This document shows, in pieces, positions 7,399 to 17,387 of a stretch of DNA of 64,000 bases (the first letter of the stretch is position 1; each line of letters begins with the position of its first letter). Both the position numbers and the translations under genes were made by a program. The notes beneath the pieces were generated by a model. That model saw nothing but the letters and a program-made list of their open reading frames with translations, did not search any database and had not been told where the DNA came from. The stretch comes from Prevotella sp. UBA6994. GTDB taxonomy: Bacteria > Bacteroidota > Bacteroidia > Bacteroidales > Bacteroidaceae. The DNA is taken from NCBI GenBank assembly GCA_002449845.1, contig DJXW01000014.1, positions 1-64,000 of the forward strand, in the 5' to 3' direction.

Positions 7399-8577
7399 AT
7401 GAAAGAAGAAGAGATAAGCTCGTTTGATGAGATTCGTCCTTATGAGGCAGAAGAGATGAAGCAAGCCTTTAATGACTTGCTCAACGACAGGCAATTTTCA
7501 TTGGTGTTGAAAGGTTTTGCACCTTGGTTGCCCAAGTCATTGCGCAACGGATTGTTGAAGTTGGCGTTTACGGGAGTGAAAACGCCGCTCGACTTCCAGT
7601 TGCGTTTCATGAAACCGATTGTGAACTATATCATCCGCAAGAAATCCGACGGTGTCTCGTTTGATGAGAAGGCTTTGCCACGAGACAAAAGCTTGCGTTA
7701 TACTTTTGTCTCTAACCATCGTGACATTGTACTCGACTCTGCCTTCCTTGATGTTTTGCTTGTCAATCACGATTACCCTACTACGGTAGAGATTGGTATT
7801 GGCGACAACCTGTTGATTTATCCTTGGATAAAACGTTTGGTACGGATGAACAAGGCGTTTGTGGTGCGCCGCTCACTCACTCCACATGAGATGATTAAAT
7901 CGAGTCAACTCATGAGCAAGTACATCCACTATGCGGTGAACACCAAAAAGGAAAACATCTGGATAGCCCAACGCGAGGGAAGGGCAAAGGATAGCGACGA
8001 CCGTACGCAAGAGTCGGTCTTGAAGATGCTTGCCATGGGTGGCGAGGGGAAACCATACGAACAACTTGCCGACTTGAATATCGTACCGCTTACTATCAGT
8101 TATGAATATGACCCTTGCGATTACCTAAAGGCTAAGGAGTTTCAGCAAAAACGCGACAATCCACGTTTTAAGAAGAGCAGACAAGATGACCTTGATAATA
8201 TGCGTGTAGGTATTTTCGGCTATAAAGGTCGTGTTCATTATCATTGTGCTGCTCCCGTGAACGCAAGGATGAAAGAGTTGACTGATAAGAACATGCCTAA
8301 GAATGATTTCTATCGTGCTTTGGCAGAACAAATCGATAGTCAGATTCATGCGCATTACCGTATTTATCCTAACAATTACATCGCTCTCGACAGGTTGAAT
8401 GGTGACAATGCCAATGCCTCGCATTATACGAAAGCAGATGAAGAACGGTTCAATCAATACCTTGAAGGGCAGTTGGCTAAGATAGAGTTACCCGATAAAG
8501 ATGTAGCGTTCCTGACAGAAAGGATGTTGACGATGTATGCAAATCCACTGAGAAATTGGTTGAAAGCTAAAGAATAG
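7399..8577 (+). CDS. PlsC/PlsB-type glycerol-3-phosphate acyltransferase family protein
   Basis: Protein of 392 residues with the acyltransferase block NHRDIVLD, an H-x4-D type motif, at about residues 113-120. A second block, AQREGRAKDSDD, resembles the substrate-binding EGxR motif. Such enzymes transfer acyl groups to glycerol phosphate or lysophosphatidate in membrane lipid synthesis at the inner membrane. The enzyme is longer than a plain PlsC (about 240), with a C-terminal helical extension, and no clear transmembrane helix is visible. Its exact acceptor is unknown. Four nucleotides separate its stop from the next lipoprotein gene, which suggests cotranscription. Confidence 0.8.
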   Translation: MKEEEISSFDEIRPYEAEEMKQAFNDLLNDRQFSLVLKGFAPWLPKSLRNGLLKLAFTGVKTPLDFQLRFMKPIVNYIIRKKSDGVSFDEKALPRDKSLRYTFVSNHRDIVLDSAFLDVLLVNHDYPTTVEIGIGDNLLIYPWIKRLVRMNKAFVVRRSLTPHEMIKSSQLMSKYIHYAVNTKKENIWIAQREGRAKDSDDRTQESVLKMLAMGGEGKPYEQLADLNIVPLTISYEYDPCDYLKAKEFQQKRDNPRFKKSRQDDLDNMRVGIFGYKGRVHYHCAAPVNARMKELTDKNMPKNDFYRALAEQIDSQIHAHYRIYPNNYIALDRLNGDNANASHYTKADEERFNQYLEGQLAKIELPDKDVAFLTERMLTMYANPLRNWLKAKE

Positions 8578-8581
8578 GGAT

Positions 8582-9313
8582 ATGTGGACAACAAGGTTTT
8601 TGATTGACGATGGTAAATGGGCGAGGCTTGCTTCGACTATATGCTGTATTGCCTTGTTGTCTGTCTTTGCTTCCTGCGAGTTCAATCAATACGAAACTGG
8701 TGATGGGCAATATAGTTATCTTCGGGCAGATTTCGTAGAAGTTCATACCCTTGAATCCCAGCAAATAGACTATGCCATCAATGATGATGGTGAAAAAATT
8801 GTTTTCGATAAGCCTTATTCGGTGAAATGGGCAGAAACAAAGGATTCGCTCTATCGTGCACTTTTGTACTATAACCGTAAGCCAGATAAGGCTGAGTTGG
8901 TTAGTGTTCAGAGAGTACACGTGTTGAGACCATTGCTTTCGGATAGCGTCAAAAATCCCAAGACCGATCCCGTAACGTTGGAAAGTACTTGGACAAGCGA
9001 ATGTCAGCGTACTTTTACGACAGATAACTATCAAAAAGCGCGTTATCTGAATGTTTCATTCTACGTCAAGACGGGACAACACGATGCGGAACTTGTCCAT
9101 ACAATCGGTGTGATGAGTGAAAACCGTAACGATACCTTGAGGCTGACTCTCCTGCACGACCAAGGCGGCATTCCCGAATATTATAGTTCTCGTGTTTATG
9201 CCAGTATCCCATTGCTCTCATCAAAACAAGAAGGAAGTGAAGGCAATTTTTCCATTGTCAGGCTTGCCGTAAATACTTATCAGGGAGAGACTGTTGAATT
9301 TTTCCCGCAATAA
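8582..9313 (+). CDS. NigD-like outer-envelope lipoprotein
   Basis: Predicted lipoprotein of 243 residues. A hydrophobic segment (about 18-31) ends in SVFASC, a lipobox with the cysteine near residue 32. The rest is beta-rich with no catalytic motif I can name. The size, the N-terminal small barrel-like segment (YLRADFVEVHT) and the C-terminal sandwich resemble NigD-like proteins, which are common and poorly understood in Bacteroidales. The assignment is by general pattern, not by a diagnostic motif. It follows the acyltransferase by 4 nt and ends at a bidirectional terminator. Confidence 0.6.
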   Translation: MWTTRFLIDDGKWARLASTICCIALLSVFASCEFNQYETGDGQYSYLRADFVEVHTLESQQIDYAINDDGEKIVFDKPYSVKWAETKDSLYRALLYYNRKPDKAELVSVQRVHVLRPLLSDSVKNPKTDPVTLESTWTSECQRTFTTDNYQKARYLNVSFYVKTGQHDAELVHTIGVMSENRNDTLRLTLLHDQGGIPEYYSSRVYASIPLLSSKQEGSEGNFSIVRLAVNTYQGETVEFFPQ

Positions 9314-9315
9314 AA

Positions 9316-9350
9316 TATCGGAATAGAGTGTCTGATGCTCTATTCCGATA
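9316..9350. terminator. Bidirectional terminator between convergent genes
   Basis: A 13-bp perfect inverted repeat (TATCGGAATAGAG at 9316-9328, CTCTATTCCGATA at 9338-9350) with a 9-nt loop lies between the convergent NigD-like and asnB genes. On the minus strand it is followed by TTTTA; on the plus strand by AAATGTTTCTG. It probably serves both genes. Confidence 0.7.
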
Positions 9351-9361
9351 AAATGTTTCTG

Positions 9362-11086
9362 TTAATAGGCTTGTTCATGTACGCCTTTAACGGCTCTTCC
9401 ACTGGGGTCGTTCATGTTCTTAAAGGCTTCGTCCCACTCTAACGCTATGGTTGTAGAACAAGCCACACTTGCTTCGCTGGGAACGCTGCGAGCTGCCGAC
9501 TCACTGGGGAAATGCTCGGCAAAGATACTGCGATAATAATATTCCTCTTTGTTCTTGGGTGGATTGATGGGGAAACGTTCGGCGGCATGAGCCATCTGCT
9601 CATCGGTAACTGCTTCAGAAGTAATCTTTTTGAGTGTGTCTATCCATGAATAGCCTACGCCATCAGAGAACTGTTCCTTCTGTCGCCATGCTACTTCTTC
9701 GGGAAGCATGTCTGCAAAAGCTTCTCTTACGATGCGTTTTTCGATGATAAAACCACTGTCTTCCTTGGAGTTTGATGATAGAGGTCCACACATCTTTGCT
9801 CGTGGATTGGTACGCATGGCTACGTCAAGAAACTCCTTGTCAAGGAATGGTACGCGCCCCTCTACGCCCCATGCCGAAAGACTCTTGTTGGCTCGGAGAC
9901 AATCATATAGATGTAGTTTTGAAAGTTTACGCACGGTTTCCTCGTGAAAGGCTTGTGCCGATGGTGCTTTATGGAAATACAGATAACCACCAAAGATTTC
10001 GTCTGCCCCTTCACCGGAAAGAACCATCTTGATACCCATCGACTTGATCACTCGTGCCAAGAGATACATGGGCGTTGAGGCTCGTACGGTGGTCACGTCG
10101 TATGTCTCAATAAAGTAAATCACGTCGCGAATGGCATCAAGACCCTCTTGTATGGTATAGTTGATTTCGTGATGTACCGTTCCGATGTGGTCTGCCACCA
10201 TTCGGGCTTTCGCTAAGTCGGGTGCTCCTTTCAAGCCTACGGCAAAACTATGCAACCGAGGCCAATAAGCCTTGGTCTGTAGGTTGTCTTCTATGCGCAT
10301 TTCCGAATATTTCTCCGCAATGGCAGAAATCACCGATGAGTCGAGACCGCCACTCAGCAACACGCCGTATGGAACGTCAGACATCAGTTGGCGACGTACG
10401 GCATCTTCTAACGAATCGTGGATGAGGGTAACATCGGCAGTGTTGTCTTTCACGTTCTCGTATTCCATCCAGTCGCGTTGGTAATAACTTTTCATTTCTG
10501 GTTCTCCGCTCCAATAAAAATGACCAGGCAAGAATGGCTCGTATCGTTCACACTGTCCTTCAAGAGCTTTCAGCTCTGATGCCACATAGACTGTGCCGTC
10601 AGAATCGTACCCGATATAAAGTGGAATCACACCTATGGGGTCACGGGCAATGAGAAACTCGTCTTTTTCCTCGTCGTAAAGGGCAAAGGCAAAAATACCA
10701 CTGAGTTGTTCAAGCATAGCGATGATTGCATCTTGAGAACAACCTGATGTGTTTCGCATCTCCCTGTACAATGCCAAGATAACTTCGCAGTCGCTACCCG
10801 TTTGAAAACCATATTTCCCTTCGTATGCCTTGCGAATATCTTGATGGTTGTAAATCTCCCCATTCACGGCAAGTACTTGTTGTTTGTCTGGTGAATACAA
10901 TGGCTGTCCGCCAGATTCGGGATCGACAATGCTTAGTCGTTCATGTGCTAACACTGCACTTCCGCCCGTATAAATGCCACTCCAGTCGGGACCACGATGA
11001 CGGATTTTCTGACTCATGCGCAGAGCCTTCTTCCGAAGACCCTGCGTTTGAGCTTTCACGTTAAAGATTCCAATAATTCCACACAT
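9362..11086 (-). CDS. asnB: Asparagine synthase B (glutamine-hydrolysing)
   Basis: Complete enzyme of 574 residues. The N-terminus MCGIIGIF puts the catalytic cysteine at position 2 of a class II glutamine amidotransferase domain (about 1-210). The synthetase domain carries the PP-loop LLSGGLDSSVISA, which binds ATP. It converts aspartate, glutamine and ATP to asparagine. It starts 14 nt after amt on the same strand, so ammonium uptake and amide synthesis are likely coexpressed. The divergent gltBD genes add to the nitrogen context. A bidirectional terminator follows. Confidence 0.95.
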   Translation of the reverse strand: MCGIIGIFNVKAQTQGLRKKALRMSQKIRHRGPDWSGIYTGGSAVLAHERLSIVDPESGGQPLYSPDKQQVLAVNGEIYNHQDIRKAYEGKYGFQTGSDCEVILALYREMRNTSGCSQDAIIAMLEQLSGIFAFALYDEEKDEFLIARDPIGVIPLYIGYDSDGTVYVASELKALEGQCERYEPFLPGHFYWSGEPEMKSYYQRDWMEYENVKDNTADVTLIHDSLEDAVRRQLMSDVPYGVLLSGGLDSSVISAIAEKYSEMRIEDNLQTKAYWPRLHSFAVGLKGAPDLAKARMVADHIGTVHHEINYTIQEGLDAIRDVIYFIETYDVTTVRASTPMYLLARVIKSMGIKMVLSGEGADEIFGGYLYFHKAPSAQAFHEETVRKLSKLHLYDCLRANKSLSAWGVEGRVPFLDKEFLDVAMRTNPRAKMCGPLSSNSKEDSGFIIEKRIVREAFADMLPEEVAWRQKEQFSDGVGYSWIDTLKKITSEAVTDEQMAHAAERFPINPPKNKEEYYYRSIFAEHFPSESAARSVPSEASVACSTTIALEWDEAFKNMNDPSGRAVKGVHEQAY

Positions 11087-11100
11087 AGCTATTGTTATTG

Positions 11101-12489
11101 TTATTTGATGTTCTTTTCTCTGATATGTTCCTCGTATTCGGCAAGTTCACGCTCACCAATATGTGCCAAGCCATAATGCTCATCGTGCTGTGAGAAGTCG
11201 AGACCAACCTTCTCGCTGTATGCTGACACACGCATGGGTATCAGACGGTCTATCAACTTGTAGCCTAACCAACTGACAGCAAACGTATAGACAAATACGA
11301 TGACGATTGCCAAAAGGTGATAAAGGAAAACTACAAAGCCGTCCCATGTACCAGAAATCAATCCTTCCTGGATGAATATTCCTGTCAAGACCGTACCGAA
11401 GATACCACCTGTACCGTGTGTGGGAAACACGTCGAGTGCATCGTCAATGCTGCTACGTGAACGCCAGTAAACGGCAATGTTGCAAATGAGTGTAATGACG
11501 AAAGCGATGAAAATACTTTGTCCTACTGTGACATATCCCGCTGATGGGGTGATGGCAACGAGTCCTACTACGCATCCCACTGCTGCACCCATCGCTGACG
11601 GCTTTCTTCCGCGTAGGCAGTCAAAGAAAATCCATGTCATCATAGCCGTAGCCGAAGCGGTGTTGGTGTTGAGGAATGCCTTTACTGCCTGTCCGTCAGC
11701 ATGGAGAGAAGAACCTGCGTTGAATCCGAACCATCCTAACCAAAGAAGGGCTGCACCTAACAACACAAACGGAATGTTGGCTGGTTCGCTTCTGCGTGTC
11801 TGAGCCTGACGTCTTCCAAGGAAAATGGCACCAGCCAATGCTGCCACACCTGATGATGCATGTACCACGATGCCTCCTGCGAAGTCGATGACTCCCCATT
11901 TGCAAAATAATCCTTCTGGATGCCAAGTCATGTGGGCCAATGGACAATAAATAAAGAAAAAGAAGAACATCATGAAAAACATATATGCCGAAAAGCGCAC
12001 ACGCTCAGCAAACGAGCCCGTGATCAATGATGGGGTGATGATGGCGAATTTCATCTGAAACAATGCGTAAAGAGCCAATGGAATCGTTGCACCACCTAAT
12101 ACGTTTCCAGTTGATGTGGTATAGACAGCCCCACCTACGTTCTTGAACATCAGGAAGGTAAACGGATTGCCAATGATACCGCCTATGTCATCGCCAAAGC
12201 AAAGCGAGAATCCTACTACTACCCATAACACGGAGATGAGTCCCATGGCGATAAAGGATTGTAACATGGTAGAGATCACATTCTTTGCACCCACCATTCC
12301 ACCATAGAAAAATGAAAGTCCTGGTGTCATCATCAATACAAATATGGTTGCGGTAATGAGCCATGCTACATCGGCAGCGGAAATCACTGACCAATCGCAC
12401 TCGAAAGAGGGTTCTCCTACGAAGATGCCAGCGATGGCAATCAGTGTCATTGCTGTCATCAGAATAATCCAACGTCTTTTAATCTTCAT
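11101..12489 (-). CDS. amt: Ammonium transporter, Amt family
   Basis: Polytopic membrane protein of 462 residues with a cleavable-looking first hydrophobic segment and about eleven further helices. Family marks include GLSFFYGGMVGAKNV near the N-terminus, the first pore histidine in CPLAHMTWHPEG and the second in THGTGGIFGTVLTG. It conducts ammonium or ammonia across the cytoplasmic membrane. A PII gene (glnB or glnK) commonly accompanies amt but is absent here; asnB takes that place. It faces gltB across a 300-bp control region with a shared 11-mer. Confidence 0.93.
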   Translation of the reverse strand: MKIKRRWIILMTAMTLIAIAGIFVGEPSFECDWSVISAADVAWLITATIFVLMMTPGLSFFYGGMVGAKNVISTMLQSFIAMGLISVLWVVVGFSLCFGDDIGGIIGNPFTFLMFKNVGGAVYTTSTGNVLGGATIPLALYALFQMKFAIITPSLITGSFAERVRFSAYMFFMMFFFFFIYCPLAHMTWHPEGLFCKWGVIDFAGGIVVHASSGVAALAGAIFLGRRQAQTRRSEPANIPFVLLGAALLWLGWFGFNAGSSLHADGQAVKAFLNTNTASATAMMTWIFFDCLRGRKPSAMGAAVGCVVGLVAITPSAGYVTVGQSIFIAFVITLICNIAVYWRSRSSIDDALDVFPTHGTGGIFGTVLTGIFIQEGLISGTWDGFVVFLYHLLAIVIVFVYTFAVSWLGYKLIDRLIPMRVSAYSEKVGLDFSQHDEHYGLAHIGERELAEYEEHIREKNIK

Positions 12490-12789
12490 ACTTTAATCTT
12501 TCTTTAAGTTACACTTTGAGTTCTTTCGGGTGCAAAATTAATGCAAAATGAAAGAACGGTTATTAAAATTGTAACACTTTGAATGAAGAAAATTGTTAAC
12601 GATAACAGTTGTGAAGTTATTTTGTTAAAAATGTGACGTTTTGAAAGTATTTTTGATTACTTTAGTTTCAAAATGAAAGTTCGCTTATTGAATAATGAAA
12701 TTATTGAAAGATATTTGTTTTAAATTCTTTCATTTTGTATAATTTTGCAGCATCAAACATAACGATTGTAAGTTTTTAATAAGGATAAT
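12490..12789. promoter_or_regulatory. Divergent amt / gltB control region
   Basis: The 300-bp gap holds promoters for both directions. On the minus strand TAATTTTG (12533-12540) is the amt -7 element. On the plus strand TAATTTTG (12740-12747) is the gltB -7 element, with TTTG at 12714-12717 at a slightly long 22-nt spacing. The 11-mer CAAAATGAAAG occurs at 12544-12554 and 12669-12679, and inverted at 12727-12737. An inverted repeat GTTCTTTC/GAAAGAAC (12520-12527, 12550-12557) brackets the amt -7 element. The arrangement suggests binding of a shared nitrogen regulator. Confidence 0.6.
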
Positions 12790-15700
12790 ATGTCAAAACG
12801 TAAACTTCAAGGATTATACCAAAGCGACTATGAGCATGATGCGTGTGGCGTTGGAATGGTTGTGAACATTCACGGAAACAAGAGCCATGCCTTAGTGGAC
12901 AGTACGTTGAAGGTATTGGAGAACATGCGACATCGTGGTGCAGAAGTAGGAAAGGACGGCGATGGAGCGGGTATTATGTTGCAAATTCCACATGAGTTTA
13001 TCTTGTTGCAGGGAATCCCTGTGCCGGAAAAAGGAAAATATGGTACGGGACTGGTGTTCCTGCCTAAGGATGAGAAGGCTCAGGCTGAGATCCTTTCGGT
13101 GATGATAGAGGAAATCGAGCGTGAGGGATTGCAACTGATGCATCTTCGTACAGTGCCAACTAATCCCGACTGTTTGGGAGAAATGGCATTGGGTGCAGAA
13201 CCGGCTATCAAACAGATATTCGTCACTGGTGTGAATGATGATCATGTGGAGACCTTCGCACGTACATTATATATTATACGTAAGAAGATAGAACGTCGGG
13301 TTACGCACAAGGATTTCTATATCTGTTCGTTGAGCAATACGAATATTGTTTATAAGGGTATGTTGTCTTCCATGCAAGTAAGGCAATACTATCCTGATTT
13401 GTCAAATCCTTATTTTACGAGTGGTTTGGCACTTGTACATTCCCGATTCAGTACCAACACCTTCCCAACGTGGTCATTGGCACAACCTTTCCGCTTGATG
13501 GCTCACAATGGTGAGATTAATACCATACGTGGCAATAGAGGATGGATGCAGGCGAGGGAAAGCGTATTGCTCAAAGGCGAGAAATGGAAAATGGGAAATG
13601 GAGACATTGCGCCCATCGTACAACCAGATATGTCTGATTCTGCCTCGCTCGACAATGTACTGGAGTTTTTTGTGATGTCGGGCTTGTCGCTTCCTCATGC
13701 CATGAGCGTGCTGGTTCCAGAGTCATTTAATGACAAGAATCCCATCAGCGAAGACCTAAAGGCATTCTACGAGTATCATTCCATATTGATGGAACCTTGG
13801 GATGGACCTGCCGCGCTCTTGTTTAGCGATGGAAGGTTTGCAGGAGGAATGTTGGATCGTAATGGACTTCGCCCTGCACGCTACACCATTACGAAGAGTG
13901 ACATGATGGTGGTGGCTTCGGAAGTGGGAGTGATGGATTTCGACCCAACTGAGATTGCCGAGAAGGGTAGGTTGCAACCTGGAAAAATATTGCTTGTGGA
14001 TACAAAAGAGGGTAAGATTTATTACGATGGTGAAATCAAACAACAATTGGCAAACGAGCATCCTTACAGACAGTGGTTGGCAACAAACCGAATACAATTG
14101 GAAAAACTGAAAAGTGGGCGACATGTGGAGAATGCCGTGGAAAACCTCTTGCAGAAGGAAATCATGTTTGGTTTCGGGGCGGAGGATGTGGATGCAACCA
14201 TCGTGCCAATGGCTACGAACGGACAGGAGCCTACGGCTTCAATGGGCAACGACACGCCTTTGGCAGTGCTGTCAGACAAGCCGCAGGTGTTCTTTAATTA
14301 TTTCCGTCAGCAATTTGCGCAGGTTACCAATCCTGCCATCGACTCCATTCGGGAGGAATTGGTGATGTCGCTGACAGAGTATATTGGTCGTGTGGGTTCT
14401 GGCATCTTGAATCCCGATGAGTCAAATTGCAAGATGGTACGTTTGCCACATCCCATATTGAACAATACCCAACTGGATATTTTGTGTAACATTCGGTACA
14501 AGGGGTTTAATACAATCAAACTTCCGATGGTATTTGCTCTTACGTCAAAGTATTCCCCTAAAGGTGATGGTAGCGAATGGCAGAATGCGGGAGAAGACTT
14601 GCGACATGCCTTGGATAAACTATGTAAAGATGCAGAAAAGGCAGTAGATGATGGTTATAATTATATCATCTTGACGGATAAGGTACCGTCTCAAGATGAT
14701 GTCAATGCAGAATGGGCTTTCATTCCCTCACTCTTGGCTGTTTCGGCTGTACATCATTACCTGATTAGCGTGGGCAAACGTGTACAAACGGCATTGATCG
14801 TGGAGAGTGGAGAAATCCGCGAGACCATGCACGCGGCATTGTTGTTAGGTTATGGAGCTTCTGCGTTGTGTCCCTACATGACATTCGCCATTCTTGATGA
14901 TCTGGTAAAGCGACACAAGATACAAGAAGACTATGCCACTGCTGAGAAGAATTATATCAAGGCTGTAAAGAAGGGCTTGTTTAAGATTATGGCGAAGATG
15001 GGTATCTCTACCATTCGCAGTTATCGAGGAGCCAAGATTTTTGAAAGCATAGGACTGAGTGAGAATTTGCTCAAGGCATATTTCGGTACGGAGGTAAGTA
15101 CGATAGGTGGAATAGGTCTGGAAAAGATTGCAAAAGATGCCATAGCCATGCACAGTGCAGCCTCAGGTCCTGTATGTTGCGATGCCATCGCAACAAATGA
15201 GTCCGACAGGCAAGCACCAAGCCAGCCCGCCTTTCTGCCTAATCATGGGCAATTTCATTGGCGTAAGGATGGCGTGCACCACGCATGGAATCCTGAGACG
15301 ATAGCAACTCTTCAATTGGCAACTCGCACCGGCGACTATGAGAAGTTTAAGGAGTATAGCCGCCTCGTTGACCAAAAAGAATCGCCCATCTTTATCCGTG
15401 ATTTCTTCGGTTTCAGAAAACAACCTATCGATATTGATGAGGTAGAGCCCGTGAGTGAGATCGTGAAACATTTTGTTGCTGGAGCCATGTCTTTTGGTGC
15501 ATTGAGTAAGGAGGCGCATGAGGCTATCTGCCTTGCCATGAACAAATTGGGAACACGCAGCAATACGGGAGAGGGCGGTGAAGATACCGAACGGTTCCAT
15601 GCCACCTTCGACGGTATCAGCTTGAATAGCAAGACAAAGCAGGTGGCGAGCGGACGCTTTGGCGTTACGACGGAATATTTGGTGAATGCCGAGGAAATAC

Positions 15701-17385
15701 AAATTAAGGTTGCACAAGGTGCAAAACCTGGAGAAGGAGGACAGTTGCCTGGCTTTAAGGTGAATGAGGTCATTGCCAAGACCCGTCATAGCATTCCTGG
15801 CATTTCGTTGATTTCTCCACCTCCTCATCATGACATCTATAGCATTGAAGACTTGGCACAACTGATATTCGATCTCAGAAGTGTGAATCCCTCTGCTGCC
15901 ATCTCTGTGAAATTAGTGGCAGAGAGTGGCGTGGGTACCATTGCGGCTGGTGTAGCCAAAGCCAAAGCCGACCTGATAATCATTTCAGGAGCAGAGGGTG
16001 GTACTGGTGCTTCTCCTGCTTCAAGTATGCGTTTTGCGGGCATTTCTCCTGAAATTGGTTTGAGTGAGACACAACAGACACTTGTTCGCAACGGGTTGAG
16101 AGGATGTGTACGTCTGCAAGTGGATGGTCAGATAAAGACTGGACGTGACATCGTACTCATGGCAATGCTCGGTGCCGAGGAGTTTGGATTTGGTACGTCG
16201 TTGCTCATCGTCTTGGGGTGTGTGATGATGCGCAAATGTAACCTCAATACTTGTCCGATGGGTGTTGCTACGCAGAATCCCCAACTTCGTAAGCATTTCA
16301 TGGGACATTATAAGTATCTTGTCAATTATTTCACTTTCCTCGCACAAGAAGTACGTGAGTATTTGGCAGAGATGGGATTCAGAAAACTAACTGATATCGT
16401 AGGACATACAGAATTGATAGAAGTAAAGAGTGAGATGCAGAAAAAACGTGAAAACGTTCAACTTGATTTCAGTCGTATATTATTTAAGGAGAGTGATAAT
16501 CATTCTGTACTTCATTATGCTGGTAAGGCTCATGCCTCTTCTGTTTCTCCACATTCTCTCGATCAACAAATGATCTTGGCTTCAACGTCTGCCATTGACC
16601 ATCAAGAGGAAGTGAATCTTGATTATGCAATTAAGAATACCGACCGTGCCGTAGGAACAACCCTTTCAGGTGCAATAGCCCAGAAACGTGGAGGAGCTGG
16701 ACTTCCTGACGATACCATAAACGTGAAGTTCAAGGGGGCCGCAGGTCAGTCATTTGGCGCATTCTTGGTGCATGGCGTGTCTTTTAAGTTGGAAGGAGAG
16801 ACAAACGACTATTTTGCCAAAGGTCTCAGTGGTGGACGTATAGCTATCCTTCCACCGACGCGAGCCAATTTTGCGGCAGAAGAGAATATCATCGCTGGCA
16901 ATACGGGATTGTATGGTGCTACTTCTGGCGAACTCTATGTCAACGGAAAGGTGGGCGAGCGTTTTGGAGTGCGTAACTCTGGAGCCATTGCCGTGGTAGA
17001 AGGTGCAGGCGACCATTGTTGTGAGTATATGACTGGCGGTCGTGTGGTTGTGCTTGGTGAGACAGGACGTAACTTCGCTGCTGGTATGTCTGGAGGCGTG
17101 GCTTACGTATGGGACAAACATCACAATTTTGACTATTTCTGCAATATGGATATGGTGGAAATCAATCTGGTCGAGGATAGTGTCAGCAGAAAAGAACTGC
17201 ATGAACTGATTCGCCAACATTATCTCTATACGGGTTCTAAGCTTGCTCGCACAATGCTTGATAATTGGAATCGTTACGTAGAAAACTTTATACAAGTTGT
17301 GCCTATCGAATACAAACGTGTGTTGCAAGAAGAACAAATGAATAAGTTAAGACAGAAAATAGCAGATATGCAAAGAGATTATTGA
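12790..17385 (+). CDS. gltB: Glutamate synthase, large subunit
   Basis: Complete large subunit of 1531 residues. A short propeptide ends before Cys19 in HDACGVGMV, the catalytic cysteine of the class II amidotransferase domain (about 19-430). The central and FMN-binding synthase domains follow, including GAEGGTGASPASSMRFAG and the 3Fe-4S cysteines in CVMMRKCNLNTCPMG. The C-terminal glycine-rich beta-helix (GXXG domain) is present. With GltD it makes two glutamates from glutamine and 2-oxoglutarate in the cytoplasm. GltD starts 2 nt after the stop, so the subunits are made from one message. Confidence 0.97.
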   Translation: MSKRKLQGLYQSDYEHDACGVGMVVNIHGNKSHALVDSTLKVLENMRHRGAEVGKDGDGAGIMLQIPHEFILLQGIPVPEKGKYGTGLVFLPKDEKAQAEILSVMIEEIEREGLQLMHLRTVPTNPDCLGEMALGAEPAIKQIFVTGVNDDHVETFARTLYIIRKKIERRVTHKDFYICSLSNTNIVYKGMLSSMQVRQYYPDLSNPYFTSGLALVHSRFSTNTFPTWSLAQPFRLMAHNGEINTIRGNRGWMQARESVLLKGEKWKMGNGDIAPIVQPDMSDSASLDNVLEFFVMSGLSLPHAMSVLVPESFNDKNPISEDLKAFYEYHSILMEPWDGPAALLFSDGRFAGGMLDRNGLRPARYTITKSDMMVVASEVGVMDFDPTEIAEKGRLQPGKILLVDTKEGKIYYDGEIKQQLANEHPYRQWLATNRIQLEKLKSGRHVENAVENLLQKEIMFGFGAEDVDATIVPMATNGQEPTASMGNDTPLAVLSDKPQVFFNYFRQQFAQVTNPAIDSIREELVMSLTEYIGRVGSGILNPDESNCKMVRLPHPILNNTQLDILCNIRYKGFNTIKLPMVFALTSKYSPKGDGSEWQNAGEDLRHALDKLCKDAEKAVDDGYNYIILTDKVPSQDDVNAEWAFIPSLLAVSAVHHYLISVGKRVQTALIVESGEIRETMHAALLLGYGASALCPYMTFAILDDLVKRHKIQEDYATAEKNYIKAVKKGLFKIMAKMGISTIRSYRGAKIFESIGLSENLLKAYFGTEVSTIGGIGLEKIAKDAIAMHSAASGPVCCDAIATNESDRQAPSQPAFLPNHGQFHWRKDGVHHAWNPETIATLQLATRTGDYEKFKEYSRLVDQKESPIFIRDFFGFRKQPIDIDEVEPVSEIVKHFVAGAMSFGALSKEAHEAICLAMNKLGTRSNTGEGGEDTERFHATFDGISLNSKTKQVASGRFGVTTEYLVNAEEIQIKVAQGAKPGEGGQLPGFKVNEVIAKTRHSIPGISLISPPPHHDIYSIEDLAQLIFDLRSVNPSAAISVKLVAESGVGTIAAGVAKAKADLIIISGAEGGTGASPASSMRFAGISPEIGLSETQQTLVRNGLRGCVRLQVDGQIKTGRDIVLMAMLGAEEFGFGTSLLIVLGCVMMRKCNLNTCPMGVATQNPQLRKHFMGHYKYLVNYFTFLAQEVREYLAEMGFRKLTDIVGHTELIEVKSEMQKKRENVQLDFSRILFKESDNHSVLHYAGKAHASSVSPHSLDQQMILASTSAIDHQEEVNLDYAIKNTDRAVGTTLSGAIAQKRGGAGLPDDTINVKFKGAAGQSFGAFLVHGVSFKLEGETNDYFAKGLSGGRIAILPPTRANFAAEENIIAGNTGLYGATSGELYVNGKVGERFGVRNSGAIAVVEGAGDHCCEYMTGGRVVVLGETGRNFAAGMSGGVAYVWDKHHNFDYFCNMDMVEINLVEDSVSRKELHELIRQHYLYTGSKLARTMLDNWNRYVENFIQVVPIEYKRVLQEEQMNKLRQKIADMQRDY

Positions 17386-17387
17386 TT

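Noticed and set aside
9362..12489. amt-asnB as a recently transferred segment
   Set aside because: Base composition and codon use look like the neighbours and there are no flanking repeats or mobile genes.
15163..15861. Open frame of 232 codons antisense to gltB
   Set aside because: It lies wholly inside gltB and its translation has no domain pattern.
17382..17387. TTG start of gltD overlapping the gltB stop
   Set aside because: The ATG two codons later gives the usual GltD N-terminus and needs no rare start.
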